From Cryptomeria japonica (taxonomy: Eukaryota > Streptophyta > Pinopsida > Cupressales > Cupressaceae), in the NCBI RefSeq assembly GCF_030272615.1, contig NC_081405.1, positions 569,099,095-569,163,094 on the forward strand: a stretch of DNA of 64,000 nucleotides. The letters run 5' to 3'. Position numbers and translations under genes: made by a program. The notes under the pieces are model-generated. The model was not told where the DNA came from. It saw only the letters and a program-made list of their open reading frames with translations, and did no database searches. Positions 31,536 through 42,668 of the stretch are shown in pieces (within the stretch, counting starts at the first letter, position 1; each line of letters begins with the position of its first letter).

Positions 31536-34500
31536 ATGGCATCCACCTCTACACTTGAATATATAGCAAACCCTACTATAGTCGAGGTTATAAAATGCCC
31601 TAGGCCCGTGTTTCAACTAGTTCCCGAAATAGCAAAGAAGGATGACAATACAGGTGCTTTTTCTCAAATTCCAAAAGGAGTTGTTTATGCTGAAGACCCC
31701 AGAATATACATCCATTGCAACATAGAGGAATTAGGAGATGAAGAGATCAAAACCATGAATAAATCTATCATATGTGATGATTCCAAAAATATAAAACCTA
31801 AACATAAAATTATTGAAACCCTAGGATTTACTAAAACCCTTAGCATTCCTAAATTTCCCAAGGATGTGATTAGGATAGTTTTGAGCAGGGTACATGGCGA
31901 ATTTTTCTGGTTAGATGCAATTCACAAAATTACCAAGGAAGCTGTGAAAGTTGTCACAAGGTTACCCTCCATTGGTAAAAGAGCAGACAAGACTAAAAAG
32001 GTCTCAAATGACCTAGTTACTAAACTAACTAGTGCAACATCCGATAAAAGGTCCTTGAGAGTCAATGATGTAACCGACATAAATGTGAGATTCATCAGCA
32101 TGATTTTAAGGTATAAAGCTACTCATGCAAATAGACTTAACTCAGTTTCAATTTTATGCATTAAGAGTGCTTATGACATGATTACAGACAATGTGAAAAT
32201 TGATATATGTGAGTGGTTAAAAGATGAGTTGATTGATAACCTAGGCAAAATCAAGAAGGATAAGAAAGGAACTTTTAGGTTTGGAAATCTACTTGTATGC
32301 TTAATGATACACATAACCAAACAATCTCCTAGTATAGGCCATAAAGAGTTTGGATTTGATATACTGGTAGGGAAAAAGTTAACAGACCTATTTAATAACA
32401 TGGGTGAAGACAAAGAAAAGAATATCCATGAATACTTTCAAACATTAAAGGCCAAAATGAAGAAAATAATTAGGCTACCATAGAAAATTGTTGACAAGTA
32501 TAAGGATGAAATATGTTTTGTAATCAAGGATGAGATATGGATGGAAGCAGTCATCCCAAGAACAATTTGGGTAACGGAGATGGGTTATGAGACTGATGAC
32601 AATATTATTGAAACATATGCTAAAGAACTTTTGGAAGCTCCTAGAGAACCTAAGGAAGAAGTATTTGGTAGTGCTGAGACCATAGAAAGTCAAATTTAAT
32701 CTCATAAAAGAGTGAAAACGGTTGAGGTAGTTGTGAGAAGAGGATCTAGACAAGCTAAGGCTATTAAAGAAGATGTACTGAAGTAAACCGATATCACTAA
32801 GGAAGAGTTAGGAACTTTACAACCTGAAACTCATCTATCACTTGTAGCTACTTCTTCAGAGAATGACATGCTAGCAACTTTCAAAAGAGTTGTAAGGAAA
32901 AGAGATCCTTCATCGGCAACCACACCCTCACCTAGAAGGACTAGATAGAAACAACAGGTAGTGAGGTCTCCAGTTAAGAAAACTACACCAAAGAAGAAGT
33001 TGACACCAAAGAAGAAGAAGAGGAATCAACTAAACTTGGCCCCTCTTGACAAATTATTGAATGAAATCATAGAGGAAGGAAAACTAAAGAACATAGAGAA
33101 ATTGTATGATACTTTGACAGTAGATGAAAAAGAACAAGTGGAAAACAGTGTTATTTTGCACATGGACATGTATAAGAAGTTTTTGATGGAAGTGGTAGAT
33201 GAACTACCAGATCAATTATTTAAAAGATTGGAAGCAAGAAGACAAGTTGTTGTAGAGCTTGATAAGAAGATCAAAATAGAAAAGTTACTTGTTGTTTACC
33301 TAGTAAACTCAGCTAAGGAAATAGATGACCTAATTGCATAAGCCAACCGGTCAGTATTCTCTATTGCACACCGGCATATTGCATTAATGGTTGGAATAGT
33401 CAATGAGGTAACTAAGGAAATAGAAAATGCATGGGATATATTCCTAGTTGAAAAAGAAAAATGGGAAGAGTACATGAACCCCAAACCAATAAAGGTCTAT
33501 CAGAAGGATAAGGACAAAGGTAAAGGAAAGGTTGGTGGACATCCTAGTATAAAAGTAAAGGATAACTTACTCCCACCACCTCCTTTGATTACATCACCGG
33601 TAACAACAACTACAGAAAATCAACTGGCAGTTGAAAGTATGAATGTAGAGGATATAAATCATAATCCTGAAGTCTTATACACAGTGGATGTTGATACACA
33701 AAAGATCAACATTTTGGTAGATAAAGATACAACTGGTAAGACAGACATGGCTAGTGAGCCACCGGTAACTAAGCAAACTGATCAAACACAAGAGAAACCA
33801 GTAGGTGATAACAAAGAACAACAGGTAGAGACTGAGACAGAGACAGAGACAGAGACAGAGCAACAAATAGAGAAACAAGAAGAGAAATAGGCTCCGAAAC
33901 AGGTACAGGAACAGATTCATGAGGAAACAGTGCAACTGGCAACAATAGAAGTACAAAAACCATTGCTTAAGGAAATGCAAACACAAAATAACCTACCAGA
34001 GGTCACAACAAGCTTGGTTACTTCTACCACCGGTGGAATTCAGAATGTTGGTTCCTCATCAGCAGGTTATAAATCAACAAACGTAACAGAAGTACTTTTA
34101 GATTCTATCAAAAGGATAACAGATTGTAGTTCACAGGCTTATAAAGCTATAGATGACACAATCCCAATTTTGAAGAGGCTAGCTCCTAACTGCAATATAG
34201 ACAATAAAGATTCATTAAGCCAATTTGACATTTTGTCCAAGTACATCACTGAGAACACAGTGACAATTGAGAAAATAAAGGAAGAGGCATTGAAAAATAA
34301 GATGGAAATTGAAAAGCAGAAATTCTATGAGGATCAAATAAAAAAGTGTACAAGGGAATTTGACACACTTCTATCAGAACTATGCAACTTACTGAAGGAA
34401 TTCAAAACTCTGTACAAAGACATATGCAAGACAAACCTACTAACAACTGACATAGATAAGCAGATGCACAAGGTACAGGATGAAATCAATAAACTTGCAG

Positions 34501-34702
34501 ATAGTTTTGTTAACTCACCTGATACATTATCAGTTTTTGAACAGAAGATAATAAGTTTTGAGAAAGATTTACTTAAGCTAGGTAGAGAAAAGGAGAGAAT
34601 AGTAGATAAGGCAAAAAATTTGAGACTAAGACTGAGTCCAAGATTGGACTATCTAGCATTCATGCGGAAGGAAATATCTGAGGCACTAGTACAGGAATAG
34701 AG
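31536..34702 (+). pseudogene. N2 ORF2: about 1,055-codon accessory protein of unknown family
   Basis: ATG at 31536 (MASTSTLEYIANPTIVEVIK). A single phase is kept to the TAG after ALVQE near 34700, with no frameshift in 3.17 kb. Six in-frame stops (TAG near 32481, 32949 and 33888; TAA near 32697, 32784 and 33339) mostly sit at likely former Gln codons. Residues 1-315: conserved globular region with VHGEFFWLDAIHKITKEAV and FRFGNLLVCLMIHIT. About 480-500: basic run (TPKKKLTPKKKKR) that could be a nuclear signal. About 710-790: acidic/Gln-rich low complexity including a TE repeat (33826-33861). About 850-1050: long coiled coil. No capsid, protease, integrase, RT, RNase H or transposase motif is visible. 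Sits between ORF1 and the purine tract where pol would be. Confidence 0.85.
33826..33861 (+). repeat. GAGACA hexanucleotide microsatellite in N2 ORF2
   Basis: About six units of a GAGACA/GAGACT motif, keeping the ORF2 frame and encoding alternating Glu and Thr. The antisense Leu/Ser-rich frames over it are shadows. Confidence 0.85.
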
Positions 34703-35054
34703 AACACCGATAGAGCATATGCAACACCTCACCAGTACAGTTCAAAGAACAAATGTAGCTATAAAGGATAGCAAGAAGTTTATGGATAGTATAAACTTGA
34801 TTTTGGCTGATCTTTTTCAAATGGTGACCACACAGTTACAAGGCTGACACTACAACTCCATTGACACCTTGACAACCTTTGTCATTGATGCCAAAGGGGG
34901 AGTAGTAGTATGAGAAAATAAAAAAAATAACCGGCAGAAGAATTATCTGCTCAGGGGGAGCATATCTTTTTGGCAACACATTTTTGGTAACATATTTTTG
35001 GATACACTTTTGAATTTTCTCATGAGTGTTGCCATCAATGCCAAAGGGGGAGAT
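34703..35054 (+). promoter_or_regulatory. N2 3' untranslated region and three-part purine-tract module
   Basis: Three tracts in order: GATGCCAAAGGGGGAG (near 34887), CTCAGGGGGAGC (near 34952) and GTTGCCATCAATGCC plus AAAGGGGGAGAT touching the LTR (35028-35054). The same three-step series, with the same flanks, occurs in Copia B1 and B2. The last tract is the expected plus-strand primer. Confidence 0.82.
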
Positions 35055-35841
35055 TGTTGGCATATGTACACTCCAATGAGACATTGTAGGTGATTGAAGG
35101 TTTTGTCATTGATGGCAACCTTACAATCCTATGGCACCGACAAGGCATTACACCGGCATCAACAGATCACACTCTACACCGACACTCAGACCACTGGCAC
35201 TAGCACAAGGAAAGGAAGCATATTGGCAGAGAGGCTGACAATTTTTGATATATTATATTTTTTTTATTATTGTAAAAACTTTGTAAGCTAACTTGGCAAG
35301 TTGTAAAATGACTCTTATATATAAGAGAGATCATTGTAGACATTTTGTAAGAGATAGAATGAAAAAATAATTAGGCAGACCTATTATGCGAAATATAGGT
35401 TAAAGGATTTATGTAAAAAGCAGAGCAGAAACCGGTACTAAATCTGGCATTATAGATGCTATTATAAAGTAGTACAAGATATTGGATTTGTATAATCCAC
35501 ATTGTAAGTCAATGAGACTTCCCATTGAGCAGTGAGCTCTAGGCAATTGGCCTTCCTGCATGTGCAGGCCCCTCTTGTAAGTAATATTCTCTTCTTGGCT
35601 AGTAAGTGAATATTGTGGGTCACAAATCCCACCGAGGTTTTTCCCACATCGCATTTCCTCGTTAAAATATTGTGTTATGATGTTTTTCTTATGTGGTTGC
35701 TTTCATTTCTGTTTATTGTATTATTTCTTGCATACTGGTACACTGTTATAATATGCTCTACATGTTTTAAGTTAAGAAATTCTAAATACCGGTTAGATAC
35801 TGATTCACCCCCCCCTCTCAGTATCTATGGGAATCCTAACA
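35055..35841 (+). repeat. 3' LTR of N2
   Basis: 787 bp, about 21 bases longer than its partner because of an insertion near 35205-35230. Palindromic TATA region at 35322-35337, hairpin at 35795-35826, ends CCTAACA. Confidence 0.93.
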
Positions 35842-35846
35842 ATAAC

Positions 35847-38643
35847 AGGGTTACCTTCCACCGGTAGCTGACTTGACAAAATAAAGAAGGTCCAAAATGA
35901 CACAGTGATAAACCTAACTAGTGCAACTTTTGACAAAAGGTCTCTAAGGGTAAACGATGTAAAAGACATCAATGTCAGATTTATTAGTATGATCTTAGGT
36001 TATAAAGCTACACATGTAAATAGGTTGAACTCAATTTCTAGCCTATGTATTAAAAGTGCCTATCATATTGTTAATGATAATGCAATAATAGATGTATGTG
36101 AATGGCTCAAAGATAAATTGATAGACAATTTGGGGAAAATTAAAAGAGATAAGAAAGGACCATTCAGATTTGGAAATTTACTTGTTTGTCTAATGCTATA
36201 CATAACTAAACAAGTACCTAGTATTGGTCCAAAAGATTTTGGTTTTGACATTCCAGTAGGAAAACAACTATTGAATCTATTGAGCAACATGGGAGAAAAC
36301 CAAGAGAATAACTTAAATGAACATTTTCAAGCATTAAAGGCTCAAATGAAAACCAGAGTAAGACTATCATAAGCTATTATGGACAAATATTAGAAAGAAA
36401 TCTATTTTGTAATCAAGAAAGATGAAATCTGGATGGATGTAGTTGTCCCTAGAACTATCTGGGTAACTGAAATGGGCTATGAGACAGATGACAACATTAT
36501 TGAAACTTATGCAAAAGCCCTCCTTGAAGCACCCAAAGAACCTACTGAGGAAGTTTTTGGAAATGCTGAAACAATAGAAAGTGGAATTTAGTGTAGGAAA
36601 AGGGTTAAGAAAGTTGAAGCAATAGTAAGAAAAGGAAAATGGTAGGATAAAGCAATTAAGGAAGATGTTTTGAAGCAAACTGGTATAAGTGAAAGTGAGT
36701 TGGAAACACTTCAACTGAAAACTCATCTTTCACCAGTTGGAACTTCTTCTGAGAGTGACATATCGACAGTATTTAAAAGGGTAGAAAGGAAAAGAAAACC
36801 CTCACCTGCACCAAAGAAAACCAGACAAAAACAACAGGCAATTAGGCCTCCGGTAAATAAAATGACTCCTAAGAAAAAGAAGGTAAAATAGGATATTGCT
36901 CCATTATATAAACTTCTTAGTGAAATCACAGAGGATGGTAAGCTAAAGAACATCAACAAAATATACAATACACTATCAACAAATGATAAGGAAAACATAG
37001 AGAATAGTGTAATCTTACACTTAGATATTTATAAGAAATTTTTTATGGAAGTTGTTGATGAAATACCAAATGATCTATATAGGAGATTAGAAGCTAGAAG
37101 GCTAGCAATCGTTGAGTTGGACAAGAAAATTAAGATTGAAAAACTACTTGCAGTACATCCAGCCAGCTCAACTGATGAAATGGATAAACTTATCAGTGAA
37201 GATAACTAGACAGTATTCTCTACTGCTCACCGGCATGTAGCACTAATGGCAGGAAGAGTAAAAGAAGTCTCAGAGGAAACAACTGATGCATGGGATATAT
37301 TCTTTGTGGAAAATGAAAAATAGGAAGAACTACTCAGACCAGAGACTATTAAAGTATATCAAAAGGACAAGGATAAGGGGAAAGGTAAGGTAGGTGATCC
37401 TCCAAGCCTTAAAATAACTAATAATGTACCCCCACCTCCTTTAGATACTCCACCGATAGATACTACTAATAGTCAATCGGCCACAGAGAGTATGGAGACT
37501 CCACTAGAGGATGCAAATCCTGAGTTTGAAGTTTTGTATACTGTAAATATTGATACTCAAGAAGTAAATGTTGTGGTGGATAGAGAAACCACTAAGGACG
37601 AGAGGATAGATGTGACTACTAAGTCACCGACTACAGAAGTTGAGATAAACATTGAAAAACCTACACCCATAGAGAAACTGACAGTGGATACCACAGAGAA
37701 ACCGATAGATACAACTGAAAAACCATCAGAAGAACCGGCAAAGGAAAGTGCAGAGGTACAAATAGAGAAACCAATAGTTGAAAGCTTAGAGAAACCTTCT
37801 AAGACATAGATAGAGAAACCGAAACCAGTACAAGTTAAAGGATAGGTTCAGACAGAGACAGTGCCACTGGCCCAAATTGTAAAGCCTAAACCTTTGTTTG
37901 TACAAATGAAAATACAGACTAACCTACCAGAGGTCGAATCAAGCAAGGTGATTACCACCACCGATAGCATGGCTATTGTAAAGGCAGCTGGAGAAACATC
38001 TGGTACATCTATGCTATAATTTAGACCTACAAATGTAACAGAGGTCTTATTGGATACTTTTAAAGAGAGAATGATTAAAGAAAAAGAGAAATTATTTGAG
38101 GAAATTGTGAAGAAGAATAAGGAGAAAATGGTTACCCTATTACTGGAACTTGGAGAGATAATTTTTGACTTCAAGAAAATGTATAGAGATTCCTGTAAAA
38201 CAAACATTCTGACAAAGGATCTAGACAAGGAAATTAGTAAAACACAAGATAAGATAAACAATATTGCTAACAATCTGATAGGTACATCAGACTCATTTTT
38301 GGAGATAGAGAAGAGGATTGAAGAGCAAGAAGAGAAAATCAATCTGTTAGAAAAGGACAAAGAAAGAATAAAGGATAAAGCAAAGGACTTAAAATGTAGA
38401 CTTGGTCCAAAACTAGATTACCTCATTTCTTTGAGAAAAGAAATATCTAAGGCTCTAGTTCCCGTACTGAAGACACCGAAAGAGCAAATGCACATACTCA
38501 CTGGTACAGTGCAAAGATCTCAAGAGGCAATAAAAGACAACAAAACATTCAGTAATGGTTTAAATTCAATTTTGACAAACATTTTTCATATTTTAACCCA
38601 CCGGTTACAAGAATCCAGGCAGGACTCCACTAACAACGAATGA
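35847..38643 (+). pseudogene. N1 ORF2, part 2
   Basis: Continues part 1 exactly after the N2 duplication. One phase is kept for 2.8 kb to the TGA at 38641. Stops include TAA at 36370 and TAG at 36589, at the same two alignment positions where N2 has TAG and TAA, plus others of its own (near 36391, 36889, 37207 and 37807). The layout is as in N2: conserved N-terminal region (RFGNLLVCLMLYIT), basic run (PKKTRQKQQ, MTPKKKKVK), Thr/Glu-rich middle, then a C-terminal coiled coil (38040-38500). In two aligned segments most differences from N2 are synonymous (see findings). Confidence 0.88.
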
Positions 38644-38838
38644 CAACCTTTGTCATTGATGTCAAAGGGGGAGTAGTGTGATGAGAAAAATGGTCAGAAG
38701 GAAGTAGAGATTATCTACTCAGGGGGAGCACCCATTTTTGGACACACATTTTTTTTGGAAAGATTTTTGGACTTCAGTTTTTGGATACATTCTTGAATTT
38801 TTCTCATGAGTGTTGCCATTAATGCCAAAGGGGGAGAT
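38644..38838 (+). promoter_or_regulatory. N1 purine-tract module
   Basis: Same three steps as N2: GATGTCAAAGGGGGAG (near 38659), CTCAGGGGGAGC (near 38718), then AATGCCAAAGGGGGAGAT ending at the LTR start 38839. Confidence 0.82.
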
Positions 38839-39596
38839 TGTTGGAAAATGCACACTCCAATGAGAAATTGTAGGTGATTGAAGGTATTGTCATTAATGGC
38901 AACCTTCCAATCATGTCATACCAGTAGACAAACTCTACACCGGCACAGAGAACACTGACACCGAAAAAAGAAGAATACCGGTACCCTAGCCGACAACAAT
39001 TTTGTATTAATATATTTTTTAATTAATTGTAAAATCTTTTGTAAAGCTGACATGGTAGATTATAACATGACTCATATATATATGAGATCATTGTAGATCA
39101 TTAATAGTTGTAAGTAGAGGTATGATGCGAAATATGATGTAAAGGTAGCAGACCTAATATGTGAATTATTGGATAAGGGTTTATGTATGTAGCAGAGCTT
39201 AAACCGGTACTGAATCTAGCATAGCAGATGCTAATATGAAGCAGTACAAGACATTGGATTAGTTTAATCCATTTTTGTAATGCAGTGTGACTTCCTTTAT
39301 AATTGAGCAGTGAGCTCTAGGTACTTGTCCTTCCTGCATGTGCAGGCCCCTATTGTAAGAGTAATATTCCCTTACTGGTCAGTAAGCGAATATTGTGGGT
39401 CACAAATCTCACTGAAGTTTTTCCCACAATGGGTTTCCTCATTTAAATATTGTGTTATGGTGTGCTTATTTACTGCATTATTTCTACTTTACCTGTGCAC
39501 GGTCTTAATATGTTTTTCATGTTATAAGTTAAGAAATTCCACTTACTGATCAGATACTGATTCACCCCCCTGTCAGTATCTTTGGGAATCCTAACA
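38839..39596 (+). repeat. 3' LTR of N1
   Basis: 758 bp, TGTTGGAAAATGC to CCTAACA. TATA palindrome at 39071-39086, hairpin at 39552-39581, duplication CTGAC follows. Confidence 0.93.
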
Positions 39597-39601
39597 CTGA
39601 C

Positions 39602-39998
39602 TGACTTGATTAACACTATACAGATGGACCTTAAATGTATTGATATCCAACTCTTGAAGGAGGGAGCCAAGGTGATTGAGGAAGTTATAGACATGATTAA
39701 GGTCTTTCAAGACAAAGTCCATTCCATTCAGACCACAAAATATTTGACTACCGATGACTTTTTGAAGGTAGCAAGGATTGAATCAATGCTCATAGTCTGT
39801 TTTGATCACTTAGAGGTTCATAAAGCGAAGGTCATGCAGGTGAATATGGACAAAGATGTGTGGAAGCAGAGGATCATACACATTGGCCTGCCCTATTTCC
39901 AAGTTATCCTGAACTTTTCAACAACACACCTAGAATGGCGTGGATTCGCGACAAAGAAGGACAAGCCCGTAACTTCCTTAGTTACGGTGGATGCTTAG
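39602..39998 (+). pseudogene. Locus Q reading frame, part 3 (C-terminal end)
   Basis: After the N1 duplication the frame goes on as DLINTIQMDLKCIDIQLLKE, then VIDMIKVFQDKVHSIQTTKY and a Trp/Phe-containing end closing with VTSLVTVDA and a TAG at about 39996. No stop lies inside this part. Helical and charged; no recognised family. It gives the original locus a total of about 1,060 codons. Confidence 0.7.
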
Positions 39999-40345
39999 TT
40001 GTTCTATAATGAAATGTCAGCCTTTTAGTGGCTATTAGTTTTTTTCTCTTTTATGTTATTTTAATGGTTTCTTTCACCGAAGTGAAAGTAGTTGTTATTT
40101 GTTAATCATGTAAAAACTATGGCCTGGTGGCTATTTAAGCTGAAAAGCTTGCCTTTGAATGGGTTCTGAAACTGTGATTTTGGAAACAATAGAAAAGTTT
40201 TTGATACAATTTGTGGGAATGATACAATGGCTAACTATTAATGGAATGTTGTGTTATCTTTGAATCTGTGCATTCTGGGATTCATAATCTTTCTTAGGTT
40301 GTTATGTACATAATCTGGTAATCAGTCATCTTTGCATTTCTCCTC
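39999..40345 (+). other. Region 3' of locus Q, non-coding
   Basis: AT-rich sequence with no supported ORF. A GGCTATTTAAGC sequence near 40129 looks TATA-like, so this may be the 3' untranslated end or an LTR of the element that carried Q. No paired repeat is present in the window to test that. Confidence 0.4.
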
Positions 40346-40580
40346 AGTTCATATTTATTATAAGTTGTTGGATGACTCACATGGTGTTTATCTGCTTGAT
40401 CCCCCTTGCCCTACGAGGCATGAGAGAGTTTCAATTGAGCTATTAGTTTCTCTTGCTAAGTCCCCATTTTGTTTTGAATGTATGCAACAAATATGTTATA
40501 AATCATTGTCTGTGAGCTCCCCTCTTAACAATCTTTCAGAAAAATTTAGGCATTTATTTGTGTTGATAGATAAATGTTGA
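40346..40580 (+). other. Possible captured or host exon, function unknown
   Basis: A pyrimidine-rich stretch ending TTTCTCCTCAG is followed by one open phase of 78 codons (HIYYKLLDDSHGVYLLDPPC and on, including SLAKSPFCFECMQQ) to a TGA at 40578. The look is of a last exon with a splice acceptor. The sequence lacks the composition of the neighbouring elements. I do not recognise the protein, and the ATG at 40332 would lie inside the supposed acceptor. Chance is still possible. Confidence 0.3.
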
Positions 40581-40739
40581 AGCCTTTTTAATACTTTCTA
40601 GTTAAAAGTGTTACTATATCAATTGTATAATTAATTCATTATAAATATACAAGGAGTTGCCCTCTAATGCAGAGGTTGAATTTTCATTAATTCTTCCAAC
40701 TGTTGGTATATTTGATTTTTTCTAAAGGGTAAAACGGAA
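40581..40739. other. Short AT-rich interval
   Basis: No gene or repeat recognised between the possible exon and the Gypsy integrase fragment. Confidence 0.5.
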
Positions 40740-41011
40740 TCATATTTTGCTTGAGAAGATAATAGTTAAAATTTCAAGGAGACAAATATGTTGACCAATA
40801 GATACAATCATTGTGCTGGTGCGTGAATGAGATTCCCATGGATCTGGCATTGTTTGTATTTCTTGGCATGTGTGAATGAATCTCTCTCCATAGTAGGCCA
40901 ATAGTAACCCATACAAAAAAGTTTCTTGGTCAGTATTAATCCACTTGAATGTGTACCACAAATACCTTCATTAACTTCATTAAGAACTGATGCTCTGCAA
41001 AATGGACAAGT
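40740..41011 (-). pseudogene. H: Gypsy integrase zinc-finger fragment
   Basis: On the minus strand, in shifting frames, it reads NEVNEGICGTHSSG, then GYYWPTMERDSFTHAKK and QCQIHGNLIHAP, the H2C2 zinc region at the start of Gypsy integrases. It resembles the T3 copy at about 59640-59830 but is a separate, older fragment. It ends abruptly at about 41011 where the T3 LTR begins, so T3 probably landed in it. Confidence 0.7.
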
Positions 41012-41434
41012 GTTAGACTAAAGCTTGTGGTCATATAACACACAAAAACAATAAGAAACAAGGATCAAAGTTAGTGTTATTCAACCAAAAACTAATCTAA
41101 GCAAACATATCAAAAGAGACACTAAAAACATGCTAAAGTATTTAACTATGGAAGTAAATACAACAAGGCATCTCCAAATGCCTTTTAACATGCTCTTAGC
41201 TCCTTCTCCTTTGTTCCTCTCCTCTCCAAGTTCCAAATTAGTGTAGCTCTCAGTAGTTTTTTGCACTATGGATGCTTATGGAGGTTCAAGATTTGTAGAT
41301 GATTACTCTAAATGCTATGCAAGTATGAATAAGCTAGAAATGAGATTATTATCTAATCTAGTGTTGATTTTAATCTGAAAGAGTGAATATGAGTAAGATA
41401 TGCTAAATGCTCTCTAAAATTCTCTATAACTTAG
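41012..41434 (-). repeat. T3 3' LTR, distal part
   Basis: Between the H fragment and T2. The start TGTTAGACTA on the plus strand would give a ...CTAACA end on the minus strand. No ORF is supported. Joins 52023 when T2 and one CTTAG duplication are removed. Confidence 0.6.
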
Positions 41435-42663
41435 TGTAGACACCTAAAAATGGCCAACGCTTGCGAGGTCATACTTTAACATTTGCGCATTGCCTCATTT
41501 TAGGTTGTGCATTGCATTAACATTTCTCCTATGTCACGCACTTGGCTTATATCATTTGCGAGCATCGAGTCATTCTTCTATCATCTCACCTTCGAATTTG
41601 GTCTTGTCGACAACAACCTTCAGTCATGATTTTGGTCGATCTTTGTCCTTGTCAATCTTGTCATATTGCGATCGATTCGTCATCGATCCTTGTCCTTTTC
41701 AATCATGTCAATTTGGTCAATTTGTCATTAATTTTTGTCAACCAATCTCAATCAAATCATTTATCAACACTGGTCATTTATCAATCCAAAATCAAATCAT
41801 GATTGAATCAATTATCTTTCATCAAGACCTAATTCATCTTCTAGGGTTTCGTGATTTAATCATTTAACCTGGTTTGTCATTTCCCTCTTTAGGATTAATA
41901 AATTATTTATTTATCCTAAGTCTTCTTGTCACAATTAAATGTTTATTTAATTGGCTAATTATTCCTCTTTGTGAATTAATTAATAAATGACAAATTATTA
42001 ATTAATTTACCTCATTTCTAATTTCATTATTTCCTCATTTTCCTAATTTCTTAATTTTCTAATTCTTAATTTCATTTTCCTCCTATTTCTCTCCTAAATT
42101 CATGGAAATGAAATTTCAATTTGTCATAATTTGTCATAATTGACAATCAATCAATTTTGACATAGAATGTGTCATATTTTGTCATAAATTATCAATCAAC
42201 AAATTGTGCATAGAAAGTGCATAATTTGTCATAATTTGTCATATTGATTTGCAATTTCCATTTGAATTGGATCATGCTAATCTTGTCATTTCTCCAATTT
42301 CTCTATAAATTGGATGATTTTCTACAATCAAGCCTAATTTTTCTGAATCCCTAATCAAACTATCGAACTTATGCTTCTAGTACTCTTGACCAATAACCAA
42401 TATCAATCTTGCTTTCAATTGTGTGTGTGCACTTGTAGGTGAGATCCATAAATCCATTTGAAGAGGAAAGAAGAACAATGGAGCCGCATGGAAGAAGCAT
42501 CCAAATCGTCATCTGGTTTGCATGATATTTGCTTTTGAATGCTTTGTTTTTATGTCTCTATTGAGTGTGCTTAGGATTAGATCATTGCAATGTGTGATCG
42601 AGCTAATAATGATTAATATGTCTTTATATATATTCTTTGATGATTCCTATTTCCTATGCTACA
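41435..42663 (+). repeat. 5' LTR of T2
   Basis: 1,229 bp, TGTAGACACC to ATGCTACA. TATA box CTATAAAT near 42302-42309. Many short TTTGTCATA units at 42120-42240. Confidence 0.95.
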
Positions 42664-42668
42664 TTAAT

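Larger units (their letters stand above)
29244..35841 (+). mobile_element. N2: complete family-N element nested in N1 ORF2
   Basis: 6,598 bp, LTRs at 29244-30009 and 35055-35841, duplication ATAAC. The first LTR starts TATTGG instead of TGTTGG. Contains a primer-site remnant, ORF1, spacer, ORF2 and purine-tract module, in the same order as N1. No pol genes. Because it lies inside N1, it is the younger of the two insertions. Confidence 0.95.
26587..39596 (+). mobile_element. N1: complete family-N non-autonomous LTR element, split by N2
   Basis: LTRs at 26587-27346 and 38839-39596, duplication CTGAC at 26582-26586 and 39597-39601. It has a Met-type primer site, ORF1, ORF2 and a purine-tract module. 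With N2 removed it is about 6.4 kb. It has no protease, integrase or RT. Inserted in locus Q. Confidence 0.95.

Noticed and set aside
33675-33986. Leu/Phe/Cys-rich antisense frame that looks like a membrane protein
   Set aside because: Shadow of the Glu/Thr/Gln-rich repeat in N2 ORF2.
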